From Paenibacillus lignilyticus (GTDB taxonomy: Bacteria; Bacillota; Bacilli; Paenibacillales; Paenibacillaceae): 50,102 nucleotides of DNA. Within the stretch, counting starts at the first letter, position 1; each line of letters begins with the position of its first letter. The notes beneath the pieces were generated by a model, which saw only the letters and a list, made by a program, of their open reading frames with translations, made no database searches and was not told where the DNA came from. The position numbers and the translations under genes were made by a program. Positions 8,098 through 16,476 of this stretch are shown piece after piece. The stretch is taken from contig NZ_JAGKSP010000025.1 in assembly GCF_017942085.1 (NCBI RefSeq), positions 1-50,102 of the forward strand, given 5' to 3'.

Positions 8098-9777
8098 TTA
8101 CGGCTGCTCCGCAGCAGCGTCGCCATCTCCACTGCCTACATGGGTCGCTTCTCCGCTCACAGCAGATGTAATATCCGCCGCAGCGGCAGGCGCACCTGCC
8201 ATATCGCTATCCGCGGGAACGGCATTGCCGGTTCCTTCACTTGAGCCCGTGCCTTCACCGGCATTCGCTCCCGCATCGATTCCATCTTGCTTGTCACTTT
8301 CATTCGTGCCATTAAGGCTGATTAAGCTGCTGATGTGTCCGGATAATGGGCCGCCGCTCAGCTGTGCTATACCGCTGGAAGCTGCATTATCACTCGGTTC
8401 ATCGCCCATGCTTCCGGTGCCACCGGTATTGCTCGTCTTCTGGAGCGGCGCACCGCCCGGCTCACCGGGCATCGGCTTATAACCGCCCGGAATCGCTTGA
8501 AGCAGGTTCTCCTGGGTGCCGTCTACGAGACGAACAGCCCAGATTGGCTCCAGCTTCATTACATTCTTCTCGGTTGATATCGCCAGCAGCGCAGGATAGA
8601 TCGCAGTCACTTCCAGTCTGCGACCGTAGTTCTTAAAGGCGTTCTCCAGCATATCGCCGCCTGGCAGCCAACGGATGTCCCGTTGCTGTGCCTTCTTCTG
8701 CAGCGTGAGCAGCGAACGCTCATACTCCGAAACAACGCCTTGCTGCAAACGCAGCCTCATGCTGCCGAACATGAACGGCTCCTGCGGTATAATCGGATAC
8801 GAGCCGTAGTACTGCTGGAATCGCAGCACCTGTACGCTCTCGAACGTACCCGCATGCGTGAAGCGATGCATTCCATCCCAGCCGCCGTGCTTGTTAATGA
8901 ACTGAATGGCCGCGTATACGTTCTGACTCTCGTTATCGTCTTGGCCTTGCACCGATACGGGGTCCGTATAGCTGATCCATCGTCCGTCCTGCTCCACCTG
9001 GAGCCCGCGCTTGCCATCCGTATAGATCTGCGAGCCGCCTTGATCGCTGATTACCCGCGTAACGCCGGGATCAAAGAACAAATACTGCTGCATTTGCTCC
9101 GGCGAATACGTATCGTACCCCACGGTCAACTGCATCGACTCCACCGGTCCATCCGGCGTATAGAGATCATCGCCGATTTTCCGATAGTTCGTCTGATACT
9201 CCCCGTAACCGACATACATCTGAACGTCTTGCGCCGTTAAATCCGCTTTCACCGATTCATACACGGTCAAGCCGTCGCTGCTGAAGAAATACGTTCGGAT
9301 TTCATCCCGATCGCTGCTTTTATAGATCCAGATCCGGTTGACGACGTCATCCATAAACGTCGCATCGCCTTCCAGCTTCAATACTTTGCTTAACAGCTCA
9401 ACCGGAACGCCTCGCCCGAACCGCAGTTCAAGCCCTTCATCGCGATTGCGGATTTCATCCCAATCGACGACGACAGCCGCGCTCCGCTGAAAGCCTTTAA
9501 ACTCGCGGCTCTTGATCTTGCCGAAGATCAAGTTATAGAAATTCGAGGCCGGGTACAAGAGCGTATGTTTTCCTTTGCCCAGATGCAGAACCATGTCTTC
9601 CGGAAAAATAACGTTCTCGATCTTCTCCTCTTGCCCCATCGGCTCGGCCGGCACATAATCCTGCTGCGGTGTCGTTGTTACTCCGAGGCCGGGCATGCTG
9701 TATGCGAGCATATAGCTTTGAATCAGACTGAGAATAACGAGCGCCGTGAGCACCGCGGTCTTCAGCTTGTCCATCAT
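8098..9777 (-). CDS. walH: two-component system regulatory protein WalH (YycH)
   Basis: 559 residues. It has an N-terminal membrane anchor (about 5-28, LKTAVLTALVILSLIQSYMLAY) followed by a large extracytoplasmic region typical of YycH. Bacillus homologues are about 455 residues; the excess is a C-terminal tail of about 120 residues rich in Gly, Ser, Ala and Asp (from about 440), likely disordered and outside the membrane. WalH associates with WalI and WalK and tunes the kinase. Its start codon overlaps the walK stop by 4 nt (9774-9777), so the two are translationally coupled. Confidence 0.92.
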   Translation of the reverse strand: MMDKLKTAVLTALVILSLIQSYMLAYSMPGLGVTTTPQQDYVPAEPMGQEEKIENVIFPEDMVLHLGKGKHTLLYPASNFYNLIFGKIKSREFKGFQRSAAVVVDWDEIRNRDEGLELRFGRGVPVELLSKVLKLEGDATFMDDVVNRIWIYKSSDRDEIRTYFFSSDGLTVYESVKADLTAQDVQMYVGYGEYQTNYRKIGDDLYTPDGPVESMQLTVGYDTYSPEQMQQYLFFDPGVTRVISDQGGSQIYTDGKRGLQVEQDGRWISYTDPVSVQGQDDNESQNVYAAIQFINKHGGWDGMHRFTHAGTFESVQVLRFQQYYGSYPIIPQEPFMFGSMRLRLQQGVVSEYERSLLTLQKKAQQRDIRWLPGGDMLENAFKNYGRRLEVTAIYPALLAISTEKNVMKLEPIWAVRLVDGTQENLLQAIPGGYKPMPGEPGGAPLQKTSNTGGTGSMGDEPSDNAASSGIAQLSGGPLSGHISSLISLNGTNESDKQDGIDAGANAGEGTGSSEGTGNAVPADSDMAGAPAAAADITSAVSGEATHVGSGDGDAAAEQP

Positions 9778-11609
9778 GCGCTCTCACCTCCGCCGACCTG
9801 CACAGGCAGAATGACCGTTACCGTCGTTCCTTCATTCAGCTCGGAATCGAGCGCAATGGAGCCGCCATGCGCCTTCACAATTTCCCGGGCAATGGACAAG
9901 CCCAAGCCGGTTCCGCCCATGTTACGAGAGCGGGCTTTATCGACGCGATAGAATCGGTCGAAGATACGGCCAAGGTCCCGTTTCGGGATACCGATCCCCG
10001 TATCCTTCACGCTAATGGCGACCGAAGCCGGCTCAAGGCGGCGTGCCGCAATTTCAATGCGCCCGCCGTCGAGCGTGTATTTAATCGCGTTCGAGACGAG
10101 ATTATCGAGCACCTGATCGATCTGATCTCGATCGAGCCAGATGGACGTGATCGCATCTTCTACCCGTACCGACGCCTTAATCGCTTTCTTCCGCAGCTGG
10201 AAGGAGAAGCGGTCAGCCACTTCCTCCAGCATGTCCGGCACATTCGTCTGCTGCCGCCGCAGCGGAGCTTGATTGGAATCCAGCCGCGATAGATGCAGCA
10301 GATCCGTAACGAGACGAATCATCCGCTCGGTCTCGTTCCGAATAACGCCGACGAATCGCTGGCCAAGTTCTCGCTCATCCATTGCGCCGTCATCGAGCGC
10401 TTCCGCATAACTCTTGATCGTCGTGAGCGGCGTGCGCAGCTCATGCGATACATTCGCAACGAACTCGCGCCGCGATTGCTCAAGCCGCTCCTGCTCGGTG
10501 ACGTCCTGCAGCACCGCAATCGTGCCGCTGATGCCTTGATCCCGGCGATGAATCGGCGTCAGCGTTACGCGCATCAGCTCTTCCTCATCGCCATCGGTCT
10601 CCAGATGGTAGAGAATTGCCGAAGGCTCATTCCCTTTCTGCAGTCCCGTCAGCTGCGCTTCATCCATGCCGAACAAATCGGTTAGACGAATGCCCTGGCA
10701 ATCCTCCCGGCGCAGCATTTCCTGCGCCCGCCGATTCGTAATGATAACAACACCGCGCTCGTCGGCGGCTACGACACCGTCGCTCATATTGGCCAGAATC
10801 GAAGAAATCTTCTCTTTCTCTTCTTCCGTGGCCGACAGAGCATCGCGCAAGCGCATCGTCATATCGTTAAACACTTCGCTTAATCGGCCGATCTCGTCAT
10901 TGCCGAGAACCGGCACCTGCTGGTCAAACCGGCCTTCCGCAACGGCCGCGGCCTGGCGGGTCAGTGCTTTTATCGGGTTCGTAATCGTATGGGCGAGCAG
11001 AATGCCGAGCACGCCCGTCAGACCTAGCGCGAAGAGCATCCCGGACATGAAGATCCGGTTAATCCGGTCAACGGTCGAATAGAGCTCCTTCATCGACGCG
11101 ACCAGGTAGATCGCGCCTACCGTTTTCTCCCCATCCACAATCGGCTTGGCAATGATCTTCTTGCGCAAACCGTCCTCATCGATAATTTCCTCTTCGTTAT
11201 CGCGAATCCCCTGCAGCGCCCGGCTGACAGCCAGCGAGGTATTCTTCTTGCCGATATAGGACTGATGCGCCTGCATGGAGGTGGCCAACACCTTCCCGCT
11301 TGCATCCAGAATTTGAATTTCAGCCTCGCTGATGCTGAACAAACTGCTAACAAGCACCCTGAGATACTCCTCTGTCGAGTTCTCGTCCGTGGTGCCTGTC
11401 TTGTCCAACCGATTGGACAGCGTTTGCGCCGATAATTTAGAGAGCAGATTGGCCTGCTCGTTCATGTTATTCGTAAACGTCGATGTCAGCGAGGTCTTCA
11501 TCGTACTGATGAAATAGACACCGATCAGCTGCATCGCAATAAGAATCAGCAGCACATAAATAATAATCAGTTTAACTTGAATGGTTCGGAAAAACCGTAT
11601 CCCGTTCAT
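9774..11609 (-). CDS. walK: sensor histidine kinase WalK (YycG)
   Basis: 611 residues, the usual length. Order: TM1 (about 13-35), extracytoplasmic sensor domain (36-182), TM2 (about 186-207), HAMP (208-260), PAS (265-370), HisKA with phospho-acceptor H389 in FVANVSHELRTPL, then HATPase with the N-box (LDNLVSNAIKYT), DTGIGIP and GGTGLGLSI. It phosphorylates WalR to control autolysins and wall metabolism and is essential in most low-GC Gram-positives. Its start overlaps the walR stop by 4 nt. A near-match to the Noc-binding sequence lies in its 3' coding part (see findings). Confidence 0.97.
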   Translation of the reverse strand: MNGIRFFRTIQVKLIIIYVLLILIAMQLIGVYFISTMKTSLTSTFTNNMNEQANLLSKLSAQTLSNRLDKTGTTDENSTEEYLRVLVSSLFSISEAEIQILDASGKVLATSMQAHQSYIGKKNTSLAVSRALQGIRDNEEEIIDEDGLRKKIIAKPIVDGEKTVGAIYLVASMKELYSTVDRINRIFMSGMLFALGLTGVLGILLAHTITNPIKALTRQAAAVAEGRFDQQVPVLGNDEIGRLSEVFNDMTMRLRDALSATEEEKEKISSILANMSDGVVAADERGVVIITNRRAQEMLRREDCQGIRLTDLFGMDEAQLTGLQKGNEPSAILYHLETDGDEEELMRVTLTPIHRRDQGISGTIAVLQDVTEQERLEQSRREFVANVSHELRTPLTTIKSYAEALDDGAMDERELGQRFVGVIRNETERMIRLVTDLLHLSRLDSNQAPLRRQQTNVPDMLEEVADRFSFQLRKKAIKASVRVEDAITSIWLDRDQIDQVLDNLVSNAIKYTLDGGRIEIAARRLEPASVAISVKDTGIGIPKRDLGRIFDRFYRVDKARSRNMGGTGLGLSIAREIVKAHGGSIALDSELNEGTTVTVILPVQVGGGESA

Positions 11610-12361
11610 CCGTACCCGAACCCTCCGGATTTCGGATTGCGCATCAAGTATCCGAGCCCACGGCGGGTCAAAATATATTCCGGCCGGCTCGGATCATCCT
11701 CGATCTTCTCCCGAAGTCTCCGGATCGTAACATCCACCGTACGGACATCGCCGAAATACTCAAACCCCCATACCGCTTGAAGCAAGTGCTCACGCGTCAT
11801 GACCTTCCCGCAGTTGCGGGCCAAATAATAAACGAGCTCGTACTCACGGTGCGTCAGGTCGAGCGGCTCATTGTCTTTATAGACGACATACATATCTGTA
11901 TCGATAAACAAGTTGAAAATCCCCAGCCCCTGCTTGTCCTCGGCAGCCGGCATATTGCCGTTGCCTGCCGAAGCGGCCGCAGACGAAGAAGCGTCGTTCT
12001 TCTGGCGCCGCAAATGCGCTTTCACTCGGGCAAGCAGTTCGCGGGTACTGAACGGCTTCGTGACGTAATCGTCGGCCCCAAGCTCCAATCCAAGTACTTT
12101 ATCCAGCTCGGTATCTTTGGCTGTCAGCATGATGATGGGCGTTTGCAAACGCGCGCGCACTTCGCGGCACACGTCCATGCCATCCTTCACCGGCAGCATC
12201 AAATCAAGCAAAATTAAATCCGGCAGCTCCTCAAACGCGAGTCTTACCGCTTCACCACCGTCGAAGGCGCAAATGACTTGATAGCCTTCCTTCTCGAGGT
12301 TGAATTTTATAATGTCCGCAATCGGTTGTTCATCATCTACGACTAATATTTTTCCGTGCAT
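11606..12361 (-). CDS. walR: response regulator WalR (YycF), OmpR family
   Basis: 251 residues. The receiver domain shows the acidic pocket D9/D10, phospho-acceptor D53 (LLDLMLP) and the KPF lysine, followed by an OmpR/PhoB winged helix (LTHREYELVYYLARN ... DVRTVDVTIRRLREKIED). Between them lies a linker of about 25 residues rich in Ala/Ser/Gly (NDASSSAAASAGNGN...), longer than the short linker of Bacillus WalR. It binds direct-repeat WalR boxes at autolysin genes. It is the first gene of the wal operon; a TAGAAT -10-like box lies upstream but no convincing -35. Confidence 0.97.
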   Translation of the reverse strand: MHGKILVVDDEQPIADIIKFNLEKEGYQVICAFDGGEAVRLAFEELPDLILLDLMLPVKDGMDVCREVRARLQTPIIMLTAKDTELDKVLGLELGADDYVTKPFSTRELLARVKAHLRRQKNDASSSAAASAGNGNMPAAEDKQGLGIFNLFIDTDMYVVYKDNEPLDLTHREYELVYYLARNCGKVMTREHLLQAVWGFEYFGDVRTVDVTIRRLREKIEDDPSRPEYILTRRGLGYLMRNPKSGGFGYG

Positions 12362-12495
12362 CGCTACACCGCCTGTCGCTTAGCAATCTTCCTCTATTCT
12401 ACCATAGGAAGTGTCTGAGTTCCCAATGAAAGTTCCCTCATATGAGGGGAGAATTGGTCGATTTCCCGCGGATTTTGTGACTTTCCTCTGAACGC

Positions 12496-12529
12496 AAAAA
12501 CACTGCCGGGCCATGAAGGCCGAGCAGTG
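12496..12529 (-). terminator. intrinsic terminator of the M23 peptidase gene
   Basis: A GC-rich inverted repeat (12501-12529, CACTGC..CGGGCC / GGCCG..GCAGTG) is followed on the minus strand by a five-U run (plus-strand AAAAA at 12496-12500). It lies 27 nt past the peptidase stop and separates it from walR. Confidence 0.85.
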
Positions 12530-12555
12530 TATCGCAGCGTCTGCGATTGCTTCGC

Positions 12556-14061
12556 TTACAGGTACTTAAGCGGGTTTTGCAATGCGCCGTTCTTATGAAC
12601 TTCAAAGTGCAAATGCGTGCCGAAGGAGTGGCCGGTATTCCCCATAATGCCGATCCGTTGACCCTTCTCAACCGTCTGACCACGCTTGACGGAAATTTTG
12701 CTAAGATGGCCGTAAACTGTTTCATAGCCGTTATGGTGATTGATGATGATACAATTGCCAAGCCCCGGGCGTTGTCCGGTGAAGCTGACTGTACCGTTAT
12801 CTGCTGCCATAATGTTTTTGTTGCCAACCATATCAACGCCGCGATGCAATGTTCCCCAACGTTGACCGAAGCTGCTGGTGAGACGCGCGCCGGTTACCGG
12901 CCAGCTGAAGCGGCCGCTGCCCTCGCTCAGTGTAACCTTCGTTCCTTTCATCACAATCGCCGGAACGGATGGCTTCAGAACGACTTCGCTGATCAGCTCT
13001 TCGCTCATCAAGTAACCATTCTGCTTCACCAATCGATACACCAATTGCTTCTTACCGCTTTGACCTTGGCGAATGACCTTCGACTGGCCTGCTTTCATAT
13101 TGCTGTTCTTCTGAACGACCGTAGCCGGTTCTATGGATTCGGTTTCCGTCACATTCTCGACCGTTTCAACCGTCACTTGCGGCTGAAGCACCGTCAGATC
13201 AAGCACGTCTCCGACTTTAATCATATCGTCTTTAATCCATTTGTTGCGTTCATAGATGACCTGAGGCGAGATATCGAACTTGTGTGCGATACAGCCGACG
13301 CAGTCACCTTCTTGAACCGTATACGAAGTCGGTTTCACAGTCCCTTTAATTAGCTGCAAATAGAGCTGTTCGGGATCCGCGATGTCCGTAGGCTGAACTT
13401 CTGCTTCTTTAGTCGCAACCTTCTCGACAAATTTCACGGATTTCAAGGCCGATTTGGATTTCAAGCTGCCGTCAGCGGAGTAAGACAATGCCGTAACTTC
13501 CGCTTTGCCTGCTTTCACCTTCGGCGAATATTTACCTTCTACCCGTTTGAGCAGCGCAGTCGCCGTCGCCTTGTCCTTCACAACACCGATCCGCTTGCCG
13601 TCTACGATTAGCTCTACGCCTGTAGCATGTGAAGCAAGCAGTCCTTCAAGCTTCTGCAAAGTCGCTGCTGAATCCGGTTTGGCATTGTAAGCGCTTTTAT
13701 CACTGTATGTGATCGTACCTGTGTCAAGCACCATATGTATGCCTGCGTTTTTCTCCTGCATCTGCTTCTCTTTGCTGCTGATCAACTCTTTAACCTGGGT
13801 CTCTGAGCCTACTTCTCCGATTAGCTTGCCATTATGATAAACTTCGACATAATCTACGGTGTGTGCTTGTACATAATGACTGCCGCTAAATCCTGCAATC
13901 GTCAATAAAGCTACTGCGCCTACCGCAAGAAATAGCGGCTTCTTGCTCAGTAATCGGTGTTTCGTACTGCCTTGCGTGCTATTTGGGTTGACGGTCCGAA
14001 AAGTCTGTCGGAATGAGTTCCATACCTTCCGGATTCGACCCCTCTCATTAAAAAAGGCCAT
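12556..14061 (-). CDS. M23-family peptidoglycan endopeptidase with LysM and G5 domains
   Basis: 501 residues. A basic cytoplasmic start is followed by one membrane or signal segment (about 42-62). Then come a long N-terminal region with YjgA/DUF-like repeats (EVYHNGKLIGEV..., ELIVDGKRIGVV), a LysM (SYTVQEGDCVGCIAHKFDIS, about 245-295), a G5 domain (VETVENVTETESI..., about 297-372), and C-terminal peptidase M23 with the zinc ligands in HRGVDM and HLHFEV. It probably cleaves peptide cross-links in the wall. It sits immediately upstream of walRK, whose regulon normally includes such hydrolases, but has its own promoter and terminator. Confidence 0.9.
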   Translation of the reverse strand: MAFFNERGRIRKVWNSFRQTFRTVNPNSTQGSTKHRLLSKKPLFLAVGAVALLTIAGFSGSHYVQAHTVDYVEVYHNGKLIGEVGSETQVKELISSKEKQMQEKNAGIHMVLDTGTITYSDKSAYNAKPDSAATLQKLEGLLASHATGVELIVDGKRIGVVKDKATATALLKRVEGKYSPKVKAGKAEVTALSYSADGSLKSKSALKSVKFVEKVATKEAEVQPTDIADPEQLYLQLIKGTVKPTSYTVQEGDCVGCIAHKFDISPQVIYERNKWIKDDMIKVGDVLDLTVLQPQVTVETVENVTETESIEPATVVQKNSNMKAGQSKVIRQGQSGKKQLVYRLVKQNGYLMSEELISEVVLKPSVPAIVMKGTKVTLSEGSGRFSWPVTGARLTSSFGQRWGTLHRGVDMVGNKNIMAADNGTVSFTGQRPGLGNCIIINHHNGYETVYGHLSKISVKRGQTVEKGQRIGIMGNTGHSFGTHLHFEVHKNGALQNPLKYL

Positions 14062-14106
14062 GATCGTCTCCTTTTCGCGTTATGGTTCATAACTTTGATG
14101 GGATTC

Positions 14107-14129
14107 GACAATGTAAAACCTACATTGTC
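14107..14129. promoter_or_regulatory. perfect 9-bp palindrome between promoter and start of the M23 gene
   Basis: GACAATGTA (14107-14115) and TACATTGTC (14121-14129) are exact reverse complements with a 5-nt spacer. The element lies just downstream of the predicted transcription start and upstream of the ribosome-binding site, the classic place for a repressor operator. It does not fit the direct-repeat WalR box. The regulator is unknown. Confidence 0.5.
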
Positions 14130-14148
14130 AGGCTACGGTTTCTACTTT

Positions 14149-14177
14149 ATCATAACGCTGCATTCCGATTCAACCAA
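14149..14177 (-). promoter_or_regulatory. candidate SigA promoter of the M23 gene
   Basis: On the minus strand a -35-like TTGGTT (14172-14177) is 17 nt from a good -10 TATGAT (14149-14154). Transcription would start near 14142, placing the palindrome at about +13 to +35. Confidence 0.5.
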
Positions 14178-14195
14178 ACGACCTTGGGCTTGACA

Positions 14196-14861
14196 TTAAT
14201 ATTTGCTCAGAATTGCCAGCATTGCGTCGTATTCTGTCCGATCTAGGTACTGCGCCATGAGCTGTTGGACCTGGGTCAATTCCGCGTCTGTCAGCCCTTC
14301 TTCCATCAGATTCGATATGTTCTGCCATGCATCCTGAGGAAGCTTCGTCATCATCGTATTGAACAGCTTCTCTTTGTCAGCATCGCTGATTTGCGATTTC
14401 GCTGCATTGATTTCATCTGTCGTCATGGCAACCTCGTCATCCGTTGAAGATACAGCGCCGCTGCCCGCCTTCGTCCCGGTTCCGCCGCCGATATCGCTTA
14501 ATTCGCCGCTCGGAGTCTGCTCAAAAGCATCCACCGACGCAGGAGAATCGCCGTCCGTTTTCGTATCATCCTTCGTACTCGATGTTTGCCCGTCGCCGCT
14601 GCCTGTTTTTACGTCCGCATCTTTGTCCTTCGGGGCCGAATCCGCCGAATTGCCTTTTTGCTTCACAACCGGGTCCGCTCCCCATAACCCGCCCCAAACT
14701 CCATTCAGCGCAAAAGGTTTCTGCTCGAGCGGCACATTAAACTGCTTCAGCAGCGTCTCCACATAACTGTTCACGATATAACCTGTCGTCCAGATGGATA
14801 GAAAACTGATCAGCAGTCCCGCTGCGATTGTTTTCGCCAGCCACCCTGTCATTTTCCACAT
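14196..14861 (-). CDS. hypothetical single-pass membrane protein with low-complexity linker
   Basis: 221 residues from ATG 14861, chosen because AGGAGGGTGAT sits just upstream (the frame is open to 14888). One N-terminal membrane segment (about 7-28, AKTIAAGLLISFLSIWTTGYIV) is followed by a Gly/Ser/Asp/Thr-rich, probably disordered region (about 65-145) and a helical C-terminal domain (SDADKEKLFNTMMTKLPQDAWQNISNLMEEGLTDAELTQVQQLM). I do not recognise the family. The gene lies downstream of purA's terminator and upstream of the M23 peptidase on the same strand; an envelope role is only an inference. Confidence 0.75.
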   Translation of the reverse strand: MWKMTGWLAKTIAAGLLISFLSIWTTGYIVNSYVETLLKQFNVPLEQKPFALNGVWGGLWGADPVVKQKGNSADSAPKDKDADVKTGSGDGQTSSTKDDTKTDGDSPASVDAFEQTPSGELSDIGGGTGTKAGSGAVSSTDDEVAMTTDEINAAKSQISDADKEKLFNTMMTKLPQDAWQNISNLMEEGLTDAELTQVQQLMAQYLDRTEYDAMLAILSKY

Positions 14862-14957
14862 GATAATCACCCTCCTATGCAAGGGCATTTTCGCCCATAC
14901 TTCTTAGTATGGGCACGCAGCTTCGGAACCATTCATAGTGGCATCCCCTAAATTGGC

Positions 14958-14993
14958 AAAAAAAGAAGAGGACCGCGATTTCTCGCAGCCCTC
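14958..14993 (-). terminator. intrinsic terminator of purA
   Basis: The minus strand folds AGAGGGCTGCGA / TCGCGGTCCTCT into a stem with a short loop, followed by U-rich TCTTTTTTT. It starts 14 nt past the purA stop codon. Confidence 0.85.
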
Positions 14994-15007
14994 TGGATCG
15001 ATATTGA

Positions 15008-16294
15008 TTAACCGTAGATCGGTACAACCGGATTCGTTTGCTCGCGGTTGCGTCCAACGGAGAAGATCGCAATTGGAATACCGGTAAGCTCGGATACCCG
15101 CTCCACATAGCGGCGCGTGTTCTCCGGCAGATCCGCCAGCGTCTTCGCGTTCGAGATATCTTCGCTCCAGCCCGGCAATTCCTCGTAAACCGCTTCGCAC
15201 TCGGAGATCAGCTTCAAGCTCGCCGGGTAATGCGTAATGATTTCGCCGCGAAGTTTGTAGCCTGTGCAAATTTTAACCGTTTCAAGACCGGAAAGCACGT
15301 CAAGCGAGTTCAAGGACAGGCCCGTAATCCCGCTAACGCGGCGCGCATGGCGGACAACAACCGTGTCGAACCAGCCTACACGGCGTGGACGGCCGGTAAC
15401 TGTACCGTACTCATGGCCTTTCTCGCGGATCCAATCCCCGATCTCATTATTGAGCTCTGTTGGGAATGGACCGTCACCAACACGCGTAGTATACGCTTTG
15501 GCAACGCCGATAACTTGTTGGATCTTCGAAGGTCCGACGCCGGAGCCGATACAAACCCCGCCGGCTGTCGGGTTCGAGGAAGTCACGTACGGATAAGTGC
15601 CTTGGTCGATATCAAGCATGACGCCTTGCGCGCCTTCGAACAGAATCCGTTTGCCTGCATCGATCGCATCGTTCAGCACAACGGAAGTGTCCGTTACGTA
15701 AGGACGAAGCGTTTCGGCATAACCCAGGTACTCGGCAAGAATGGCGTCAGCGTCAAGCTTCTCGCCGTTGTATACTTGCTCGATCACTTGGTTCTTCTCA
15801 ACAATCATGCGGCGAAGCTTCGCTTCGAACTCTTCTGCATCAAGCAGGTCAGCGACGCGAATCCCGTTACGCGCTGCTTTGTCCATGTAGCAAGGGCCGA
15901 TGCCTTTGCGAGTCGTTCCAATCTTGTTATCGCCTTTACGCTCTTCTTCAAGACCGTCAAGCACGAGGTGATACGGCATGATCAGATGAGCACGATCGCT
16001 GATTTTCAGATTCTCGGAAGAGAATCCATTGTCATGTATATAGTTAATTTCATCAATCAGTGCGGAGGGATTGATAACCATACCGTTACCGATGACGCAC
16101 ACTTTATTTTCGTTGAAAATGCCCGATGGAATCATCGTGAGCTTATATTTCTTGTTGCCGATCATAATCGTATGACCTGCGTTGTTTCCCCCCTGGTACC
16201 GGGCTACGACATCAGCACCGTCCGCCAGAAAGTCGGTGATTTTTCCTTTGCCTTCGTCTCCCCACTGGGTTCCGACTACAACTACCGTTGACAT
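15008..16294 (-). CDS. purA: adenylosuccinate synthetase
   Basis: 428 residues from ATG 16294 (GGGGGT just upstream), starting MSTVVVVGTQWGDEGKGK, which contains the GDEGKGK GTP-binding loop and the catalytic Asp; 'QGGNNAGHT' supplies the catalytic His. Other signatures are GIGPCYMDKAARNG and the C-terminal 'SVGRNREQTNPV'. It joins aspartate to IMP using GTP, the first committed step to AMP. It is transcribed from its own promoter with two PurR boxes upstream, so adenine-dependent repression is expected. It follows dnaC, as in Bacillus. Confidence 0.97.
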   Translation of the reverse strand: MSTVVVVGTQWGDEGKGKITDFLADGADVVARYQGGNNAGHTIMIGNKKYKLTMIPSGIFNENKVCVIGNGMVINPSALIDEINYIHDNGFSSENLKISDRAHLIMPYHLVLDGLEEERKGDNKIGTTRKGIGPCYMDKAARNGIRVADLLDAEEFEAKLRRMIVEKNQVIEQVYNGEKLDADAILAEYLGYAETLRPYVTDTSVVLNDAIDAGKRILFEGAQGVMLDIDQGTYPYVTSSNPTAGGVCIGSGVGPSKIQQVIGVAKAYTTRVGDGPFPTELNNEIGDWIREKGHEYGTVTGRPRRVGWFDTVVVRHARRVSGITGLSLNSLDVLSGLETVKICTGYKLRGEIITHYPASLKLISECEAVYEELPGWSEDISNAKTLADLPENTRRYVERVSELTGIPIAIFSVGRNREQTNPVVPIYG

Positions 16295-16371
16295 GGATAT
16301 ACCCCCATTACAAGTTTTGCGCGCGTTGCAAATAAACAACATAATAGCTACCAGCTTTAGACAGCATGATT

Positions 16372-16400
16372 AGTTTAGCAGTCTGCAGTGGTAAAGTCAA
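16372..16400 (-). promoter_or_regulatory. SigA promoter of purA
   Basis: Minus strand TTGACT (16395-16400), a 17-nt spacer and TAAACT (16372-16377). It lies about 80 nt upstream of the purA start and directly next to the PurR boxes. Confidence 0.75.
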
Positions 16401-16402
16401 CG

Positions 16403-16446
16403 AAAAGCGAACAATTGTAAGGTCGTATATCGCATTGTTCGGAATT
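16403..16446. promoter_or_regulatory. paired inverted PurBoxes (PurR operator) of purA
   Basis: The Bacillus PurBox consensus is AWWWCCGAACWWT. The minus strand at 16434-16446 reads AATTCCGAACAAT, an exact match; the plus strand at 16403-16415 reads AAAAGCGAACAAT, one mismatch. The two are inverted and 18 nt apart, close to the 16-17 nt spacing in B. subtilis, and abut the purA -35 box. Confidence 0.75.
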
Positions 16447-16476
16447 TCGATAAATGTGGAACAGAACCCTCCCTTA

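Noticed and set aside
15038..16291. 417-codon plus-strand ORF opposite purA
   Set aside because: It mirrors the purA coding frame and its translation has no recognisable domain; purA is unmistakable on the minus strand.
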